Counted from the first letter of the stretch, positions 45,825 through 58,593 are shown. The stretch: DNA of 64,000 nucleotides from Alopecurus myosuroides (GCA_028641055.1 CM054061.1:54478081-54542080); one strand, 5' to 3'. The notes: a model not told the origin generated them from the letters alone. Numbers and translations are program-made.

Positions 45825-48800
45825 CTAGCGTTTTACAATTTTCTTTCCCTTCTTTGTCGCGGTTGAGTAATTCAGTCCCGGAACACCGTGACTTCTTCGG
45901 TGGAATGGGCGACCTGTAGGTAGCGTCGTCCTGCTTCTTCTTGTTGTGTATTTCGTTCCATCGTCGTTATCATCTTCCATTTTTGGGTCGCCGTACTGGT
46001 CAAAGTCTTGCTCGTTGGCTACTCCATCCATTCCGATGATGCTTCTTTTGCCTCTCCGCACGACAACACGGCTAGGCCTTATCGGGTCAGCAATGAAGAA
46101 GCATTGGTCCACTTTGTTAGCCAAGACCCATGGCTCATTTTTTGCGGTGAAATTCGTGCCGGATTTGGCTTCAGGTATCACCATGGTGGTGAAATATTGT
46201 CCTTCTTTCCTGACGCTCTTTGCCCATGTGACACAGAACATTGGCACATTCTCTCCGCAGTAGTCGAGTTCCCATATCTCGGCGATCCTACCATAGTATC
46301 TTTCCTTGACGTCACCTGTTAATGATTCCATCGTTACCCCCGAGTTCTGGTATTCGCAATTCCGGTCCTTATTTGCCGTGTAGAATGTGTAACCATTGAT
46401 ATCGTATGCCTGATATGTCATGAGGTTATGTGCGGGGCCTTGTGACAATGTGAGTATGAGTTTTTCTTCTTCGGAATAAGGCGTCTTCGGGTGATCGATC
46501 ATAATCTTCTCCCTGAACCACTGTGTGAAATGGATGTTGTGCTCTCTGATTATTTCTGCTTCGGTCCTATGTTGTCCCCGGTCACTGTAATACTTCGCGA
46601 TTAGCATTTTGTGCTTTTCCAACCAAGGATCGACCACTGTTAGATCTTGTAGCGCGACTAGGTTTGCTCGGTCAAAGTCGCTGCGTCGGCCCTGAAAGTC
46701 GACATTCATTTCGCGCTGGCCCTCGCGGTGTCCCCATCCAGCGAGCCTGCCAAAGTGCCTGTTTACGGGCAAACCAGGGTTCTCATCTTTGTCTAGAAAA
46801 TTTGTGCAAAAAGAGATGCACTCTTCCGTCAGAAAGCCCTGTGCAATGCTTGCGTCTGGACGGGCCCTGTTGCGGACGTATCCTTTGATGGAACCATTCA
46901 TCCTTTTGAACGCCATCATGGAGTGTAAAAACGGCGGCCCGAGCTGGACGATATCATCCACGACATGGACAAGGAGATACACCATAATGTCGAAGAATGC
47001 GGGCGGGAAGTATATCTCAAGCTCGCATAGTATCACCACGATCTCTTCCTGTAGCCTTGCGAGTTGCTTCATGCCAATCGACTTTCGAGAGATGACGTCA
47101 AAAAAGTTGCAGAGTCCAAACAGCGTTTTGCGGACGTGCTCGTCCATTATCCCTCGAATTGCAACTGGAAGTATCTGCGTCATCATCACGTGACAGTCGT
47201 GAGACTTCATCCCACTGAACTTCTGCTTTGGTACGTCTAGGTATCTGCTTATCTTCCCCGCATAACTGTAAGGAAATTTGACTCCAAGGAGGCACTTGAA
47301 GAATTGGTCGATCTCCTTCTCGCTTAGCGTGAAGCACGAAGGGGGACAGTAATATTCCGTCTTCTTGGCCTTTTTGCCCTTGCGGCGACCTTCCGTCCCA
47401 TCTAACACATCATCATCATTATCGTCATCATCATCCGGTTTTCCTCCGTGGAGCTCGCCCCTGATATTCAAAAATCTCAAGTCGTTCCTTGCTTTCGGCC
47501 CATCTTTGGTCCTCTCCGGCATGTTGAGCAGGGTGCCAAGCAGACTCTCGCACACGTTTTTTGTGATATGCATGAGGTCAAGGCAGTGAGGCGTGCGGAA
47601 AATCTTCCAGTACCTCAGGCCCCAGAGAACAGACCTTGTTTTCCATACACCCTCTAACGGCGCCCACGCCTTTCACTTCTTTCCTGGCGCAGGGCACTCT
47701 TTCCAGTTCTTCAACAGCTCGTCGATTTCCTCGCCGCTCCTTTGACGTGGGGCTCTTTGCATCTCAACTTCATTGTTGAACAGATCTTTGCGTTTTCTCC
47801 ACGGGTCATCTTTGCGAAGCCACCTTCGATGCCCCAAGAACACGGTTTTCGAAGACCCAGGGTTTCTCTCTAGCTGGAGATACGTAGTGTCATCCATGCA
47901 CCTAACGCATGCACAAAATCCGTGCGTCACCTGCCCCGCGACATATCCGTAACCGAGGTAGTCATGCACCGTCGTGATGAGCGTGGCTCTCATTGGGAAA
48001 AACGTTTCTCTATAAGCGTCCCACGTATTGGCTAGCTCGTCCCATAACGTGGCTAGCTCCTCTTCCAACAACTGGACATACAGATTGATGTCGTTACCTG
48101 GTTGTTTCGGCCCTTGAATAAGCATACTCATATGTATGTACTTCCTCTTCAAGCACAACCAGGGGGTAGGTTGTATATACATACAAACACGGGCCAGGTG
48201 CTATGGGTGCTGCTCTGGTTGCCAAAAGGATTTAATCCATCCGTACTCATGCACAACCTGATGTTCCTTGGATCGTCCCCGAATTCGGGGTATTCGATGT
48301 CTAGCGCCTTCCACTGGCTAGCATCTGAGGGGTCTGTCAGCATCGTGTCATCCTTCTCCGGATCAATTCCATCATCCTCTTCTGGCTTCTTCCTTTCCGC
48401 GTGCCATCGCATGAGCTTCGCCTGTGTGGGGTCTGCGAAATACCGCTGCAGACGGGAAGTTATCGGAAAGTACCACACCACTTTTCAAGGAGAGGCATTC
48501 TTCCCTGGCTTGTATCGAGTTGCGTCGCACACCGGGCATATGGTTCTCTCCGCGTCCGCGCCCTGATAGATGATGCAGTCATTAATGCAAGCATGGCATT
48601 TCACGTGAGGTAAATCCAGAGGGAACATGACTTTCTTGGCCTCCTCGATGCTCGTTGGACACTTGTTCCCCGTGGGAAGACGGCCGTGCCAGAAATCCAT
48701 GTTCTCATCGTAGCTCGCATCGGTCCATTGGTGTTTTGTATTCATCTCGAGGGTCCTTAACGTTACGTTCAGACGGGTATCCTCGCTCACGCATCCTTCA

Positions 48801-49278
48801 TACAATGGAGTAACCGCGTCTATCTCCAGTTGCGACAGCTTCGATTTCTCTCTAGCAGCAGCTCTGGTGTTGCTAGTCTCCTTGAGAAGCAGAGCTTGGA
48901 CATGAGGGTCCCGTACCCAGTCCGACGACGATGTCCCGACATCTTCATCATGATGTCCTTCGTCTTGATTATGATCATGTCCGACATCTTCATCATGATG
49001 TCCTTCGTCTTGATTATGATCATGTCCTTCATCTTGATGTGATGTCCTTCATCATGTCCGGGAGACTCTTCATCTTCATCACTTGTAGGGTAAAGAGTGT
49101 AGCCATCCATGAAACCACGACGGATAAGGTGCGACTCCAAGTCACCACAATCGTATCTGATCAAGTGTTGCAGTTTGTATCTTCGACTAGGACATTTTAT
49201 CTCCGTCATGTTATTTCGCAACATTTCGGCCGTCGCATGTTTCATAAAACTAGCCACGGTGCCTGTGCTTATATGCAT
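45825..49278 (-). pseudogene. Tnp2-type CACTA transposase, lightly broken
   Basis: Transposase that cuts the element ends. The start ATG at 49278 follows a splice acceptor (TTTTTTTTACTATGCAG). Domains in order: Transpos_assoc-like N-terminus (IKCPSRRYKL, LESHLIRRGFMDGYT); an Asp/His-rich linker with a 45-bp repeat; Cys pairs (HVKCHACINDC, CPVCDATRYKPG); Transposase_21 core (VWYFPITSRLQRYF, LSTDGLNPFGNQ-type, WPVFVCIYNLPP, LIQGPKQPGNDINLY); DUF4218 (RKTLFGLCNFFDVIS, FPPAFFDIMVYLLVHVVDD); and DUF4216 (YYGRIAEIWELDYCG, VPMFCVTW). Damage: a 2-nt shift at about 49040, TGA at 48485, a 1-nt deletion at about 48163 and TGA at 47673. The C-terminal 582 codons (47573-45825) are intact. About 1,150 residues if whole, normal for the family. 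Confidence 0.85.
48930..49022 (-). repeat. 45-bp repeat in the Tnp2 linker
   Basis: Two perfect copies of a 45-bp unit containing GACATCTTCATCATGATG (plus strand), adding 15 codons of Asp/His/Glu-rich linker per copy. The frameshift at about 49040 is at its edge. Confidence 0.8.
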
Positions 49279-49959
49279 GGTTTCCTGCATAGTAAAAAAA
49301 AGATCAAAGGACAAATTAATTAGAATCAAATTACGTAATATATGGATGATGCATGCATGGTCGTCGACGAAAAAATTCGGCATGACCTATGCTAAAAATA
49401 GTACATTCTCGGAGTGCGTGGTCGCTGAAATGGAAATGAATCAACATTTTGGCAACACATGTCAACTCATTTTTAAGACATCCACAACTTTCATCAAAAA
49501 TACGCAACACAATTTCGCATATGTATATATGCAACCATATGAATCTTTTGTGATGACGCACCGGCTGATACCGAGCGAGATCTATGAGAGAGAGCGAGAT
49601 CAAGACACACACATATATATACATACAACACATATACATATCCCTCCAACAACTCACCAACTATAGATCTTGCCGACTCGAGACCGAGAGAGTACGTGTG
49701 TATGTGTCTATAGGGAGTGAAAAAGATGGAAGAGAAAGTGGTAAAGTGAGATGGGGGTGGAGAGGAGTGTTTACTAGATTCCCCTCACATATATACATAT
49801 ATATATCAAATAAAATAGGTTAAATAAGTTTTAAATGGTGGGAAAATGGGGGAAATGGGGTGGTGAGGAGGTGGGGGACGACCAGATCTGAAATGGGGTG
49901 GAGATATGGGGGGATGGGAGGTGGGAGGTGGTCTCAACCACTTAAATTGCTCCCAGGTA
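49279..49959 (-). other. Tnp2 upstream region
   Basis: Between the 5' subterminal repeats and the transposase ATG. It contains an intron acceptor at about 49286, an (AT)n-rich stretch at 49600-49640 and 49785-49820 and a G-rich stretch at about 49840-49930. No ORF is supported. Probably promoter, leader and first intron. Confidence 0.5.
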
Positions 49960-50330
49960 TACCCGTGACGCACCGTGCAGTTGGTGCGTCACGGCTATGT
50001 GGAATAGGCGCGACGCACCGGGCCGTGGTGCGTCACGGCTATGGTTGCTATACGTGAAACAGGTAGCCGGGACGCGCCGCGCCCCCGTGCGCCGCGCCTA
50101 TCTCACATAGCCGTGACGCACCAGCGGCGCGATGCGTCACGGGTATACCTCGGAGGCTCGCCACCCCGGCCCCACACATAGGCGCGACACGCCGTCTGTT
50201 TGGTGCGCCACGGATAAGGCCATAGGGGCGACGCACCAAATGGTGGTGCGCCACGCCTATTAGGCGTGACGCGCCGATATGCAGGTGCGTCACGGGTATC
50301 ATCGCTCATATAGATGTTTTCCTAGTAGTG
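49960..50330 (-). repeat. CACTA 5' TIR and subterminal repeats
   Basis: About fourteen units of GGTGCGTCACGGCTAT / CGTGACGCACC in paired inverted orientation, then ...GTTTTCCTAGTAGTG ending at 50330. Together with 16108-16455 it defines the element. TSD TTA at 50331-50333. Confidence 0.85.
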
Positions 50331-51392
50331 TTAGTGTCTACACCGGAGTAGGTGTAGTGGTCTCTGTTGGCAACAGACTTGTATCTTACTTTCTGAAACT
50401 TTCATCTGTTAGGTGCAATGTTATCCTTCGAATCACGTATCCCTTTGAAGTTCCAGTGAAGATTGTAGCTCTAAAATGATTCTTCTTCTACTTCTGGGGT
50501 GTTGGGGAAAAACAGAGGGATGTGGGTGCACTAACTTGTTAAGATGTTAAAACACAGGTGCAAAAAGATTAAAGAGGCAAGTTTTTCATACTGATAAACA
50601 GAGTTGTGGAAAAACTACTCAATCAGAACAGAGAAAGGCAATCCAATAAACACAATTTATTTAGCAGTCAACAGTCACCCAAAAGAAAACCAGGTACTCT
50701 AAGCACCAGCAAACGTCTAGAATCGCTGAAGAATGGGTAGCTCAATCAAAACAACAGAGCAAAACCTGACAAATCCTATTTGTCTGAGTCAACCAGAGTG
50801 GTTGAAGCCTTCATGTTGTGAACATCGTTGTAGATTGTCGTTGTTGATCTTGATACTTGGCAGGGTCTTCTGATCTCGAGGATTTCCTTCATCTTGTTTT
50901 GGATTGAAAATGACTTGACGGTGAGATAACTTCAGTGTTGGAGGTTGTAACAGGTCTTCAGTATTAGTGAAGCATTTACTCTGATGTTGAGGTCTTCAGG
51001 AGGAAATCTATTTTCCTTCAGGTTGTTGTTTACTAAGGTCTTATTGGGACATCGTCAAGTATGTAATTTTTTAATAGAAAGATAATTGAAGAAAACTTTT
51101 TGGTAGACTTTTCAATGAAAACCCAAAGTTTTATAAATTCATGTTTATTTAATTAGAAAATATTTTGAGCCATGAAAACGAAGGACAAAAAGGTGTGTTT
51201 ACTTTTCTCTATTTTTCTTCAAATCTTCTGTTTAAAAAACCAGGCAATAATTTTTCGAAAATATGAGAAAAATGGAAACCATGCTTAGGGTCCCTTAGAT
51301 AAAAACATTTTAGGCAGTAATATAGTTTTTACCAAAATATTTTTATTTCCTATCTGACGTCCATGCTAAACTAAGGTCTCCTAAAGTCAGGA
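50331..51392 (-). other. LARD interior, 5' side
   Basis: Non-coding LARD interior between the PBS and the CACTA insertion. No gag or pol remnant. Read on the plus strand, 50334-50480 directly continues 16107 after the antisense small frame and could be its 3' UTR. Confidence 0.5.
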
Positions 51393-51406
51393 TGGCTCTG
51401 ATACCA
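51393..51406 (-). other. Primer-binding site of the LARD
   Basis: On the minus strand TGGTATCAGAGCCA, complementary to initiator tRNA-Met, four bases (GAGT) after the 5' LTR end. Confidence 0.9.
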
Positions 51407-51410
51407 ACTC

Positions 51411-54400
51411 TGTGGGGACCCCAGACTAGCAGTCCGAGACCTCTAGTATGCATACATTCACGATCCCATGATCAGTTAGTCGTGAACAACATACTCGAGT
51501 TGGCATTTCAGATTACAACATCCACTACACGAATACACAGCTTACACAACTGGTCACATGACTCAGTTGAAAACAACTTCCACACAGGGCAGGAACACAC
51601 ACTAACAACAACGGAAGTCTTCAAAAACGCACTCGTGGTAATCCCAAGTCATGCCTTGACTACCTACAGGCTACTGACTCGGAGACGTTCCTAGTTCACA
51701 CAGCCGTCAGCGACACCATCTTCTTCAGGTTCTCCGGGTTTCTGCTCAAAGTCTAGCTAAGACAATAGCCAGGGACGAAACCATAGTGAGTACATTGGAA
51801 TGTACTCGCAAGACACCCCAAATGAAAGCTAAGCATGCAAGTATGCATATATATATATAGGTGGTAGGAAGGCTATAATTAAGGTTCAACTAGCCATGAT
51901 GAATTGAAGACACATCATGGTTGCACAAGTTTCAGTTGTTTTTGTTGAAGAAGATACTTCAAAAGATATCTTATTTCTCTTGTAGATATTGCATGTCCAC
52001 AAGGTTTTGATAAAGAATTCTAAATAAAAGAAAGTTTTTTTGTTTGCAAAACTTCTTGGAAGATCACATCTTCAAGATCATCATTTACCGGTACCTCAAA
52101 GGTACAAACATTCCCTTTCGGCGTACCTCCCAGGTACAATTCCAAAACACTTTCCAGCTTTTTGAAAACATTGACACAATCTTAGCTACATGGCCATTCA
52201 ACTGTCCATATCCGAGGACGCGGCTATTCTAAATAGTTTTACTCTGCAGAGGTGTACACAATCCACAAGATCCAGTACATCCACCGTGAACAACCATGGA
52301 CTGTCCAAGACAGTATGCAAACATCAGATAACTGGTCCTAACTATCCACTATGCAAGCGCTAGTAAATGGCTACCTCTTCAACTGGGTTTTATTCTCCCC
52401 GACACCGAGTGAGTCAGTCGTATCGATCCGTTTTCCCCTGACAACACACCGCCATGACAGGAGACCCAACTATTGCAACCGGTGGTGAACTTAATTCCAC
52501 ACTCTGAATGTCCCATTCTTTCCTTTGTGGCGACAATTCGGTTCAGGGGACTCTAACCCCTATAGCACATTGAGGTAGACATGGACTAACACCGACTAGC
52601 TTTTAGCTAGACCCCGTTCCCATATTGGGGTAATGTGGCAGCACGGCTTGGTTGTCCAGCGAAAACTAGGTTATGTGTCATTTTTGGAAAACAAGTCGAA
52701 AACATTTCCTTCTTCGCAAAACTCCCTCGGACAAGGTCCCACCTTTCCTCGGGGTTTTTTCCAAGCTTTTGCTTTCCAAAAACATCAAGTTAAAATATCC
52801 ACTAGGGGACTTAAGTGAATGAAGTGGTGATACAAAAATATCTAAAATTCTTGGTAACACCAAGATTATAAAGTGGATATAGCATAATATAAACATGAAA
52901 ATAGATAGTGGTATAGTCCAAGTAGTTTTTAATCAAACTTTTGTAAAACTCCAGAAGTAAAACATGCATGATAGATAATGATAAGTAAAACAACAGCAAG
53001 AATTTAGAGTGGCTTCCCTTGGCATTGGTCTTGGTCTTGCTCTTGAAATAAACAAGAGTTGCAATAATAACCGCTCCGGGAAATAATACCGTCTTCGTTA
53101 TCTAACGTCGTAACCTCAAAAAGGGAAAACACCCAATCAGAACCAAACAAAGGCAAGCAATTGACAAAAAGTAAGCATACAGCAAGGATTTCATCAAACA
53201 AGTACACTCACAAACATTATTACTAGGGTGCACACCAACAAGCAAAACAGGCACATACAATACACATGAATAACACTAGAATTGATGCTATGGATCCTCA
53301 ACCAAAATGGCATGAGTTCAGTGGGTGTGCCACTCTCATATCATGCCCAAATAAGGTTAAATGACTCTCTGTTCATTCATGGGGACGAGCAAAATAACAA
53401 GAAAACAATCTAGAAACAACTGCACATGCACAGGAAAATAATAATAAGCAATACTACAAGCCCATAGTGACACATGCTTTTCTAACCATGGAGAAATAAT
53501 ATAACCAGTAGCTAAGCAACCTAATAACAGAGACAAAACAATACCAAACATATCATGGCATCACTCAATACATGAACATAATCATGGAGCAAAATAACTA
53601 TTAAAACTAGACATGAAAAGGGGCTTAATTAGACAAGTAGACATGCATAACCATACTAGATCATCAAACATGATTTATTATAACATGATGGATATGTAAC
53701 CTAGCATCCAAATAACAGAGAAAACAACACCTAAACATGCTTGTAATATCAAAATAACAATCTAATCAATGCCTAAAAAATTAAGCATGCAAATAACAAC
53801 TTATGGCAGAAAATCATCTAAAACTATCATAGCATGAAAAAGTTATCTAGAGATCACTCAAGCATGCAAGCAAGTATAATACGCTAGAATAACAGTAGCT
53901 ATTCTATGGAAAACAATACTAAAGCATTTATTCAAGTCATCATAGTAGTAAGAAGAATAACAATAATTTAACCTATTATTATTAGGAAAAACACCCTGTG
54001 AGAATAAAACTATAACAAATATGGTTTTCCACACCCAAATCTTATCATACTAGTGAAACACTCAAGACACATATTAAACATGAATTAATACCCTACACAT
54101 GCTAGGAATCAATCTTATATCAAATACAATATAACACACAATTTAATAAAGGCATAGCAATAATAGACAGAAAAGGGATATTTACTAAATGGAAATGTGG
54201 AGTTACCCCCCGGGGGCAATACCACCCCTCCCATTGTCGTTAGATCATCTTTGAGATTTCGACCACATGCACAGTTCACTTGTTGTCTACCATGAACCAG
54301 AGTGATATGGGACTGCTACAAACACTGCTAATAGTCCGTGCACCTGTGTCCTGTTAGTCTTGGACAACATGTGCGGTTCACTCAGTAAATATGCACTCTG

Positions 54401-57400
54401 CTGATATTGTCCTGAATGCTAAGAAAATTCTGACAATGTCAATGCTATATGCACATGTTTACAACCTACTAGGTGACTTGATTAGGGTCACGAAGCTATT
54501 TATGTAGGTCTTGCCAGATACATGATATCATAGTACGAATCACGATGCAACCATCGGACGACAACAAATGGGGTGGTATTGCCCCCGGGGGGTAACAAAT
54601 CCACACTCATTTACTAAATAATGCACCAAGCCTATTATGTAACTCCTAAAATCATGAAAATCTAGTATAAGGTGCCCCTAGTCACTAGCAAACCAACACA
54701 AGTGAATTCACACCAAAAATTATCACCAGTAAAATTAAACAATTCACAGAAGTGCTCTCAGGCCTAAAACTAACATGCATGTCATTTTCAATCAACAACT
54801 CAAGTCAACACAGATAGAAATTTTCAAGGGCTACTCAGAACAGTTGATTTTGCATGTTTTTGATACATAAAACTCAAGTTATTAAATAAAAGGTGTTAAT
54901 GAGTGCTTCTGCCATTTATTTTATTTCTCCTAAAATACAGCACAAAACTTAGATCTACAAGTTGGATGTGGTTATAAATTTATAGATCTACAACTATGTT
55001 TTTTGGTTTGGCAAGTTTTACTCATTTGCATTTTCATTTTGATTTAAAGGAAAACATCCGATCTGGATCTGCAGGGAAAAAGAAAAAAACAATCAACCTG
55101 CAGAGAAGGAGTAGGCCAGATCTGCGAGCTGGGCCGGCCTGCCAAGAGTTCTCCCGCGCGGGAAGAGTTCAAACGCGAGGCTGGGCCGGCCCATCAACGA
55201 GAGGCTGGGCGAAGGGGTAAGCTTCCGCCGGATCGGCGATGGACGACAGGGATGCGGCCACGCAGCGCGCGCCGGCTGTGACCTGAAAGTAGCGGCAGAA
55301 AAAGGTCAGGGGACGGCGGCGCCTAGGGTTCCCGCCGGAGATCTCGCCGTTGGGAGCTACGAAGCTCTCCGCGTTGAACCGATTGGTCCACAGGGGCCGT
55401 CTTGGCGCCACAGATCGATTGCCTTCCACCAATCCGGCTAGGAGAGACTGGAGCAGTGATCCCCAGGGGGTGCCGTGGCAGCGAAGATGGGTCGAGCACG
55501 GGCTCGGACCTGCAAGGATTAAAGGACGAAATTAAAAAGGGCTAGAGAGGGAGTGGGTCGAGGCAGAGAGGAAGAAAGGGACATCGAGGGAGGACGTGTT
55601 CTGTATCCTTCTTGGGACGGGCTCGGTGAGCTATGGACTAGGGTGTCCATGGCGAGCCAGCACAAGAGATAGGGGGAAAGTGTGAGCATGTCTAGGAATC
55701 TCTGGGTGGTGATGTGTTGCTCCAGGAGGAGATTTGAGCGGACAAAGGACCTAAGGTGGCCGGAATTTAGGGCGGCCAAACCAGCACCCGCAGGTGTTCG
55801 ATAGTGAGGATAGGAAGAAGGAGAGGGAGCTGGGTAAAATGGAGATCACGGGTGTGCTTTTGGAGATCGTGTGGAGCTAGTTGACAAGGTTACGATGCTC
55901 GGCATGTTGCACAAGTGTCGGAACACGAGCGACGTGGCGTGGGTGTCCTGGGCGCCATGGCCAGCGCAAGGGTGAGGGGGAAGGAGACAAGGAGAAGGGA
56001 GGAGGCCTCGCCAGAGAGTTCACGTATGTGAGAGCGAACTTGTGGCGCAAGGGCTCGGCCTGGAATGAACTGAGGGAGTGGATTAGATATATGGGTGGTG
56101 ATCGCCATCCTTGTCCCTATGTTGGTGGCTGAGATAGAGGAAGAGAGAGAGGTGTAGGGGTAGATAGACCATGTTTAGGAGTGCAATAGGGATTTTTACA
56201 ATGCCAGGAATGAAGAGAGAGGTCGAGAGAATGAAATGATTGGCCAGGATAAGCTTGAACTCAACAGTGTCCAGAGAGAACAGAATTGGTTTTAGCTTGT
56301 TTTCACCAGGATTTTGAATGGAACACATATGAAATATCATGTCCATTGGATAGAGGATGCAAAATGGAGTCTAGGGATGGTGTTCTCAAGCTTTTCTGAA
56401 AACATTTCTTTCACAAAATTTTGGGAATTAAAAAATGGCAGAAACAGTTTTTAAATGTTTTCTCCAAAATTTTAAACACAACTTCCAAATGTTTTTTATA
56501 AATAAGTCCCACATGACCATAGGCATGTTGGGTAATTTTTCCAAGATTTTAGGAAATACTTTTCTTCACAAAATATTTTAAAGTCCATCTCTGGCCTTTT
56601 GGAAAATGGAAAATAACAAATAGTAAAATGCTTTTAAAACAAATATTTTTTAGTTGGGATGAGATACTATATAATATAGGTCTCAAAAGTGATTTTTAAT
56701 AAGCAACTCTTTTGAAAATATTTGAGACACCAAGTGTAAAAAGGTTGAAAACAGGAGTTTATTTAATAGGTTAAAAACCATGAGAGATAAATAATTAAAT
56801 GGCCATTGGAAAATAAATGGACCATATGGAGGTGATGGATAGGTCATGGAGATCACCAGGGTAGGTTCATTGGGCCTGAAAACAATAAGGAGTGATTTGG
56901 AGTAACACAGAGAAAGTGCATCAAGATAACAGGAATATGATCAATATTTAGGGATGCCTTCTAAAGGACTTTGATATAATATGCCAAAGTGTTTCAATAT
57001 ACAGAATAACATCTTGGATAGATAGCATAAATATAGAAAATGAGATGTATGATGATGTATTTATGATTAGTTCAAGATTTGTTATAGAAGTCTGTCTCCA
57101 ATGTTGGAGATTTTTAAGAAAACAGAAGATGCTATGGGAATGTGATGGAATATGATTTAGATGCTTGATCTTGTTATCACTAGGTTTTATTATCTTTAAA
57201 ACAAGACACACATATCAACAAAAAGAAATAATCACTCCAAGCACACAAAGGGAAGGATCACACATAAAGCAGGGAAAAGTAACAAGACACACAAGATTAT
57301 TCAAGCAACTAAGTTCTTCAAATTAATTTCCAGGATGTTTTCTCATGTCTTAAATAGAGTTAGGGATCAAGGCATACCATGAAAGTAGGATTTTATAAAG

Positions 57401-57917
57401 AGGTTCAGCTCAAAACTTATTATTTCCAAAAGAATATAATGAGGTAAAACACAGGGGTAACATAGTCCCCTCTTTATTGTTTTTGCAAAAGACGGAAGTG
57501 AGAAGGAGTTTTTGAAATACATGCAAAAACAACTTGGTTGAAAACAGGTTGGATATGATTATCTCCAAAATACTTTTCATATAGTTTTGGAAATTATCCT
57601 TTGTTTTCTCAAAACTTGGCCTTTGGGTTCCTTCTAAAATCAAAACATTTTCAAAAAGGTTTTTGCCAAAAGAGGGTGATGGATGTGGATGATAAGCTTT
57701 CTTGTCATGACTTGATCACAAGGGTTGTGTTTTAAGAAAGTTATGATCATTGGTTTTAATGTTAGTTGTTAAGAAACTCAAACAAAAAACACAATCAACA
57801 AGCAAAAAGAAAAGAAACACAAGCATTAGTTAGACATATTAAAAAGTTTTTGTTGGCCCTGATTTTTGGGTTATTGAAAACAAGTTTTTCCTGTCTTCCA
57901 AAAATTGGGCTGTTATA
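51411..57917 (-). repeat. 5' LTR of the LARD (6507 bp)
   Basis: Minus-strand LTR beginning at 57917 (TATAACAGCCC, cf. TGTAACAGCCC in the other copy) and ending ...GGTCCCCACA at 51411. Collinear with 8561-15075 apart from the MITE at 54191-54608 and the absence of the 450-bp insert. It has the same GC-rich island at 55090-56130. Confidence 0.85.
54191..54608. mobile_element. MULE-type MITE in the LARD 5' LTR
   Basis: 418 bp absent from the paired LTR. TIRs of about 35-40 bp: GTGGAGTTACCCCCCGGG and, inverted at the other end, GTGGATTTGTTACCCCCCGG, both continuing GGGCAATACCACCCC. An 11-bp target duplication ATTTACTAAAT is at 54180-54190 and 54609-54619; 9-11 bp is the size made by Mutator-like transposases. 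No ORF. Confidence 0.85.
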
Positions 57918-58593
57918 AGGTATATAAGAACCTTTAAGTTTTCGATATGCTGAATTATTTAGCCAATCGGTATAGATGAGAAAAACTTAAGTAAACATTT
58001 TCTCATAAATGCAGTTAATTATTTGTAATTAAACTTTAAATATTCTGATGAGATGTTTCTCACATAATTATTTATGGTGGTATAACAAAGTTTAAAATGA
58101 CTCAGTAGGATTTTGTAAAGCTTCAAATAATATTGTGTGATGTAACTCGCATATGTATTTGTGGTGGAATTACGAAATCAAATCTTTATTTGTTTTAATT
58201 CATATTATGATTCTTCATTGATAATAATATATGTTTCATAATTATCAATATTAGCATATTATGAGTGGGGTCTGCAATATTTCTAAGGATAGTTACAACA
58301 CAATGCGTGACGTTCTGTATTGCAAATTATTCGATAGAAGTCATTTGACTTAGTGAGATTTCAAAAGGCGGTATGATAATTTAATTTGGAGACATTTGAA
58401 TTATTAATGCGAGATTCACACAATTCCAATTCCTAATAAATATAATGCAATTTTATCACAAGTTGATTAGATCAAAAGGTTAAATACAATGGTCAAAAGA
58501 ACCACATTCAAAGTGTGAGTAACATTGGAATTCCGTAGGTGTTATGACATCATACTAACTAGAGTATTATTGACTCTAGTGCAAGTGGGAGAC
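57918..58593 (+). pseudogene. Decayed Copia interior, 3' end
   Basis: AT-rich, no ORF. It ends in the polypurine tract GCAAGTGGGAGAC, the same tract and preceding TTATTGACTCTAGT as in the Copia at 27573-35981. It continues the sequence of 7671-8560 before the LARD inserted (TSD 57918-57922). Confidence 0.6.

Larger units (their letters stand above)
16108..50330 (-). mobile_element. CACTA (En/Spm) DNA transposon, two large genes plus one small one
   Basis: Terminal inverted repeats start CACTACTAGG at both ends (16108 and, inverted, 50330), with TSD TTA. Subterminal repeat blocks lie at 16128-16455 and 49960-50300, with a third internal block at 45300-45470. Genes run leftward: Tnp2-type transposase (49278-45825), a Ulp1-like second gene (42775-37409), and a small hybrid-binding-domain protein split by a later insertion (27530-27327, 16806-16756). 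Later insertions are a Tat Gypsy element, a Copia element and a mini-CACTA; subtracting them leaves about 13.7 kb. Both large genes carry stops, so this copy is not autonomous now, but damage is light. Confidence 0.9.
8561..57917 (-). mobile_element. LARD-type LTR retrotransposon with 6.5-kb LTRs, carrying nested insertions
   Basis: Left-pointing LTR retrotransposon. The two LTRs are 8561-15075 (3') and 51411-57917 (5'). A PBS, TGGTATCAGAGCCA, complementary to initiator tRNA-Met, lies at 51406-51393, four bases from the 5' LTR. A polypurine tract adjoins the 3' LTR at 15076-15093. After removing the CACTA insertion (16108-50330) the internal domain is only about 2.1 kb (51410-50331 and 16107-15076), with no gag or pol. 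Long LTRs plus a short non-coding interior match the LARD class (Sukkula-like), which needs enzymes supplied in trans. The LTRs differ by a few percent by eye plus two insertions, so the element is not young. Confidence 0.85.

Noticed and set aside
49860..50309. Possible CRISPR-like array of regularly spaced GTGCGTCACG repeats
   Set aside because: Units are imperfect, in both orientations, at transposon ends: CACTA subterminal repeats in a plant genome.
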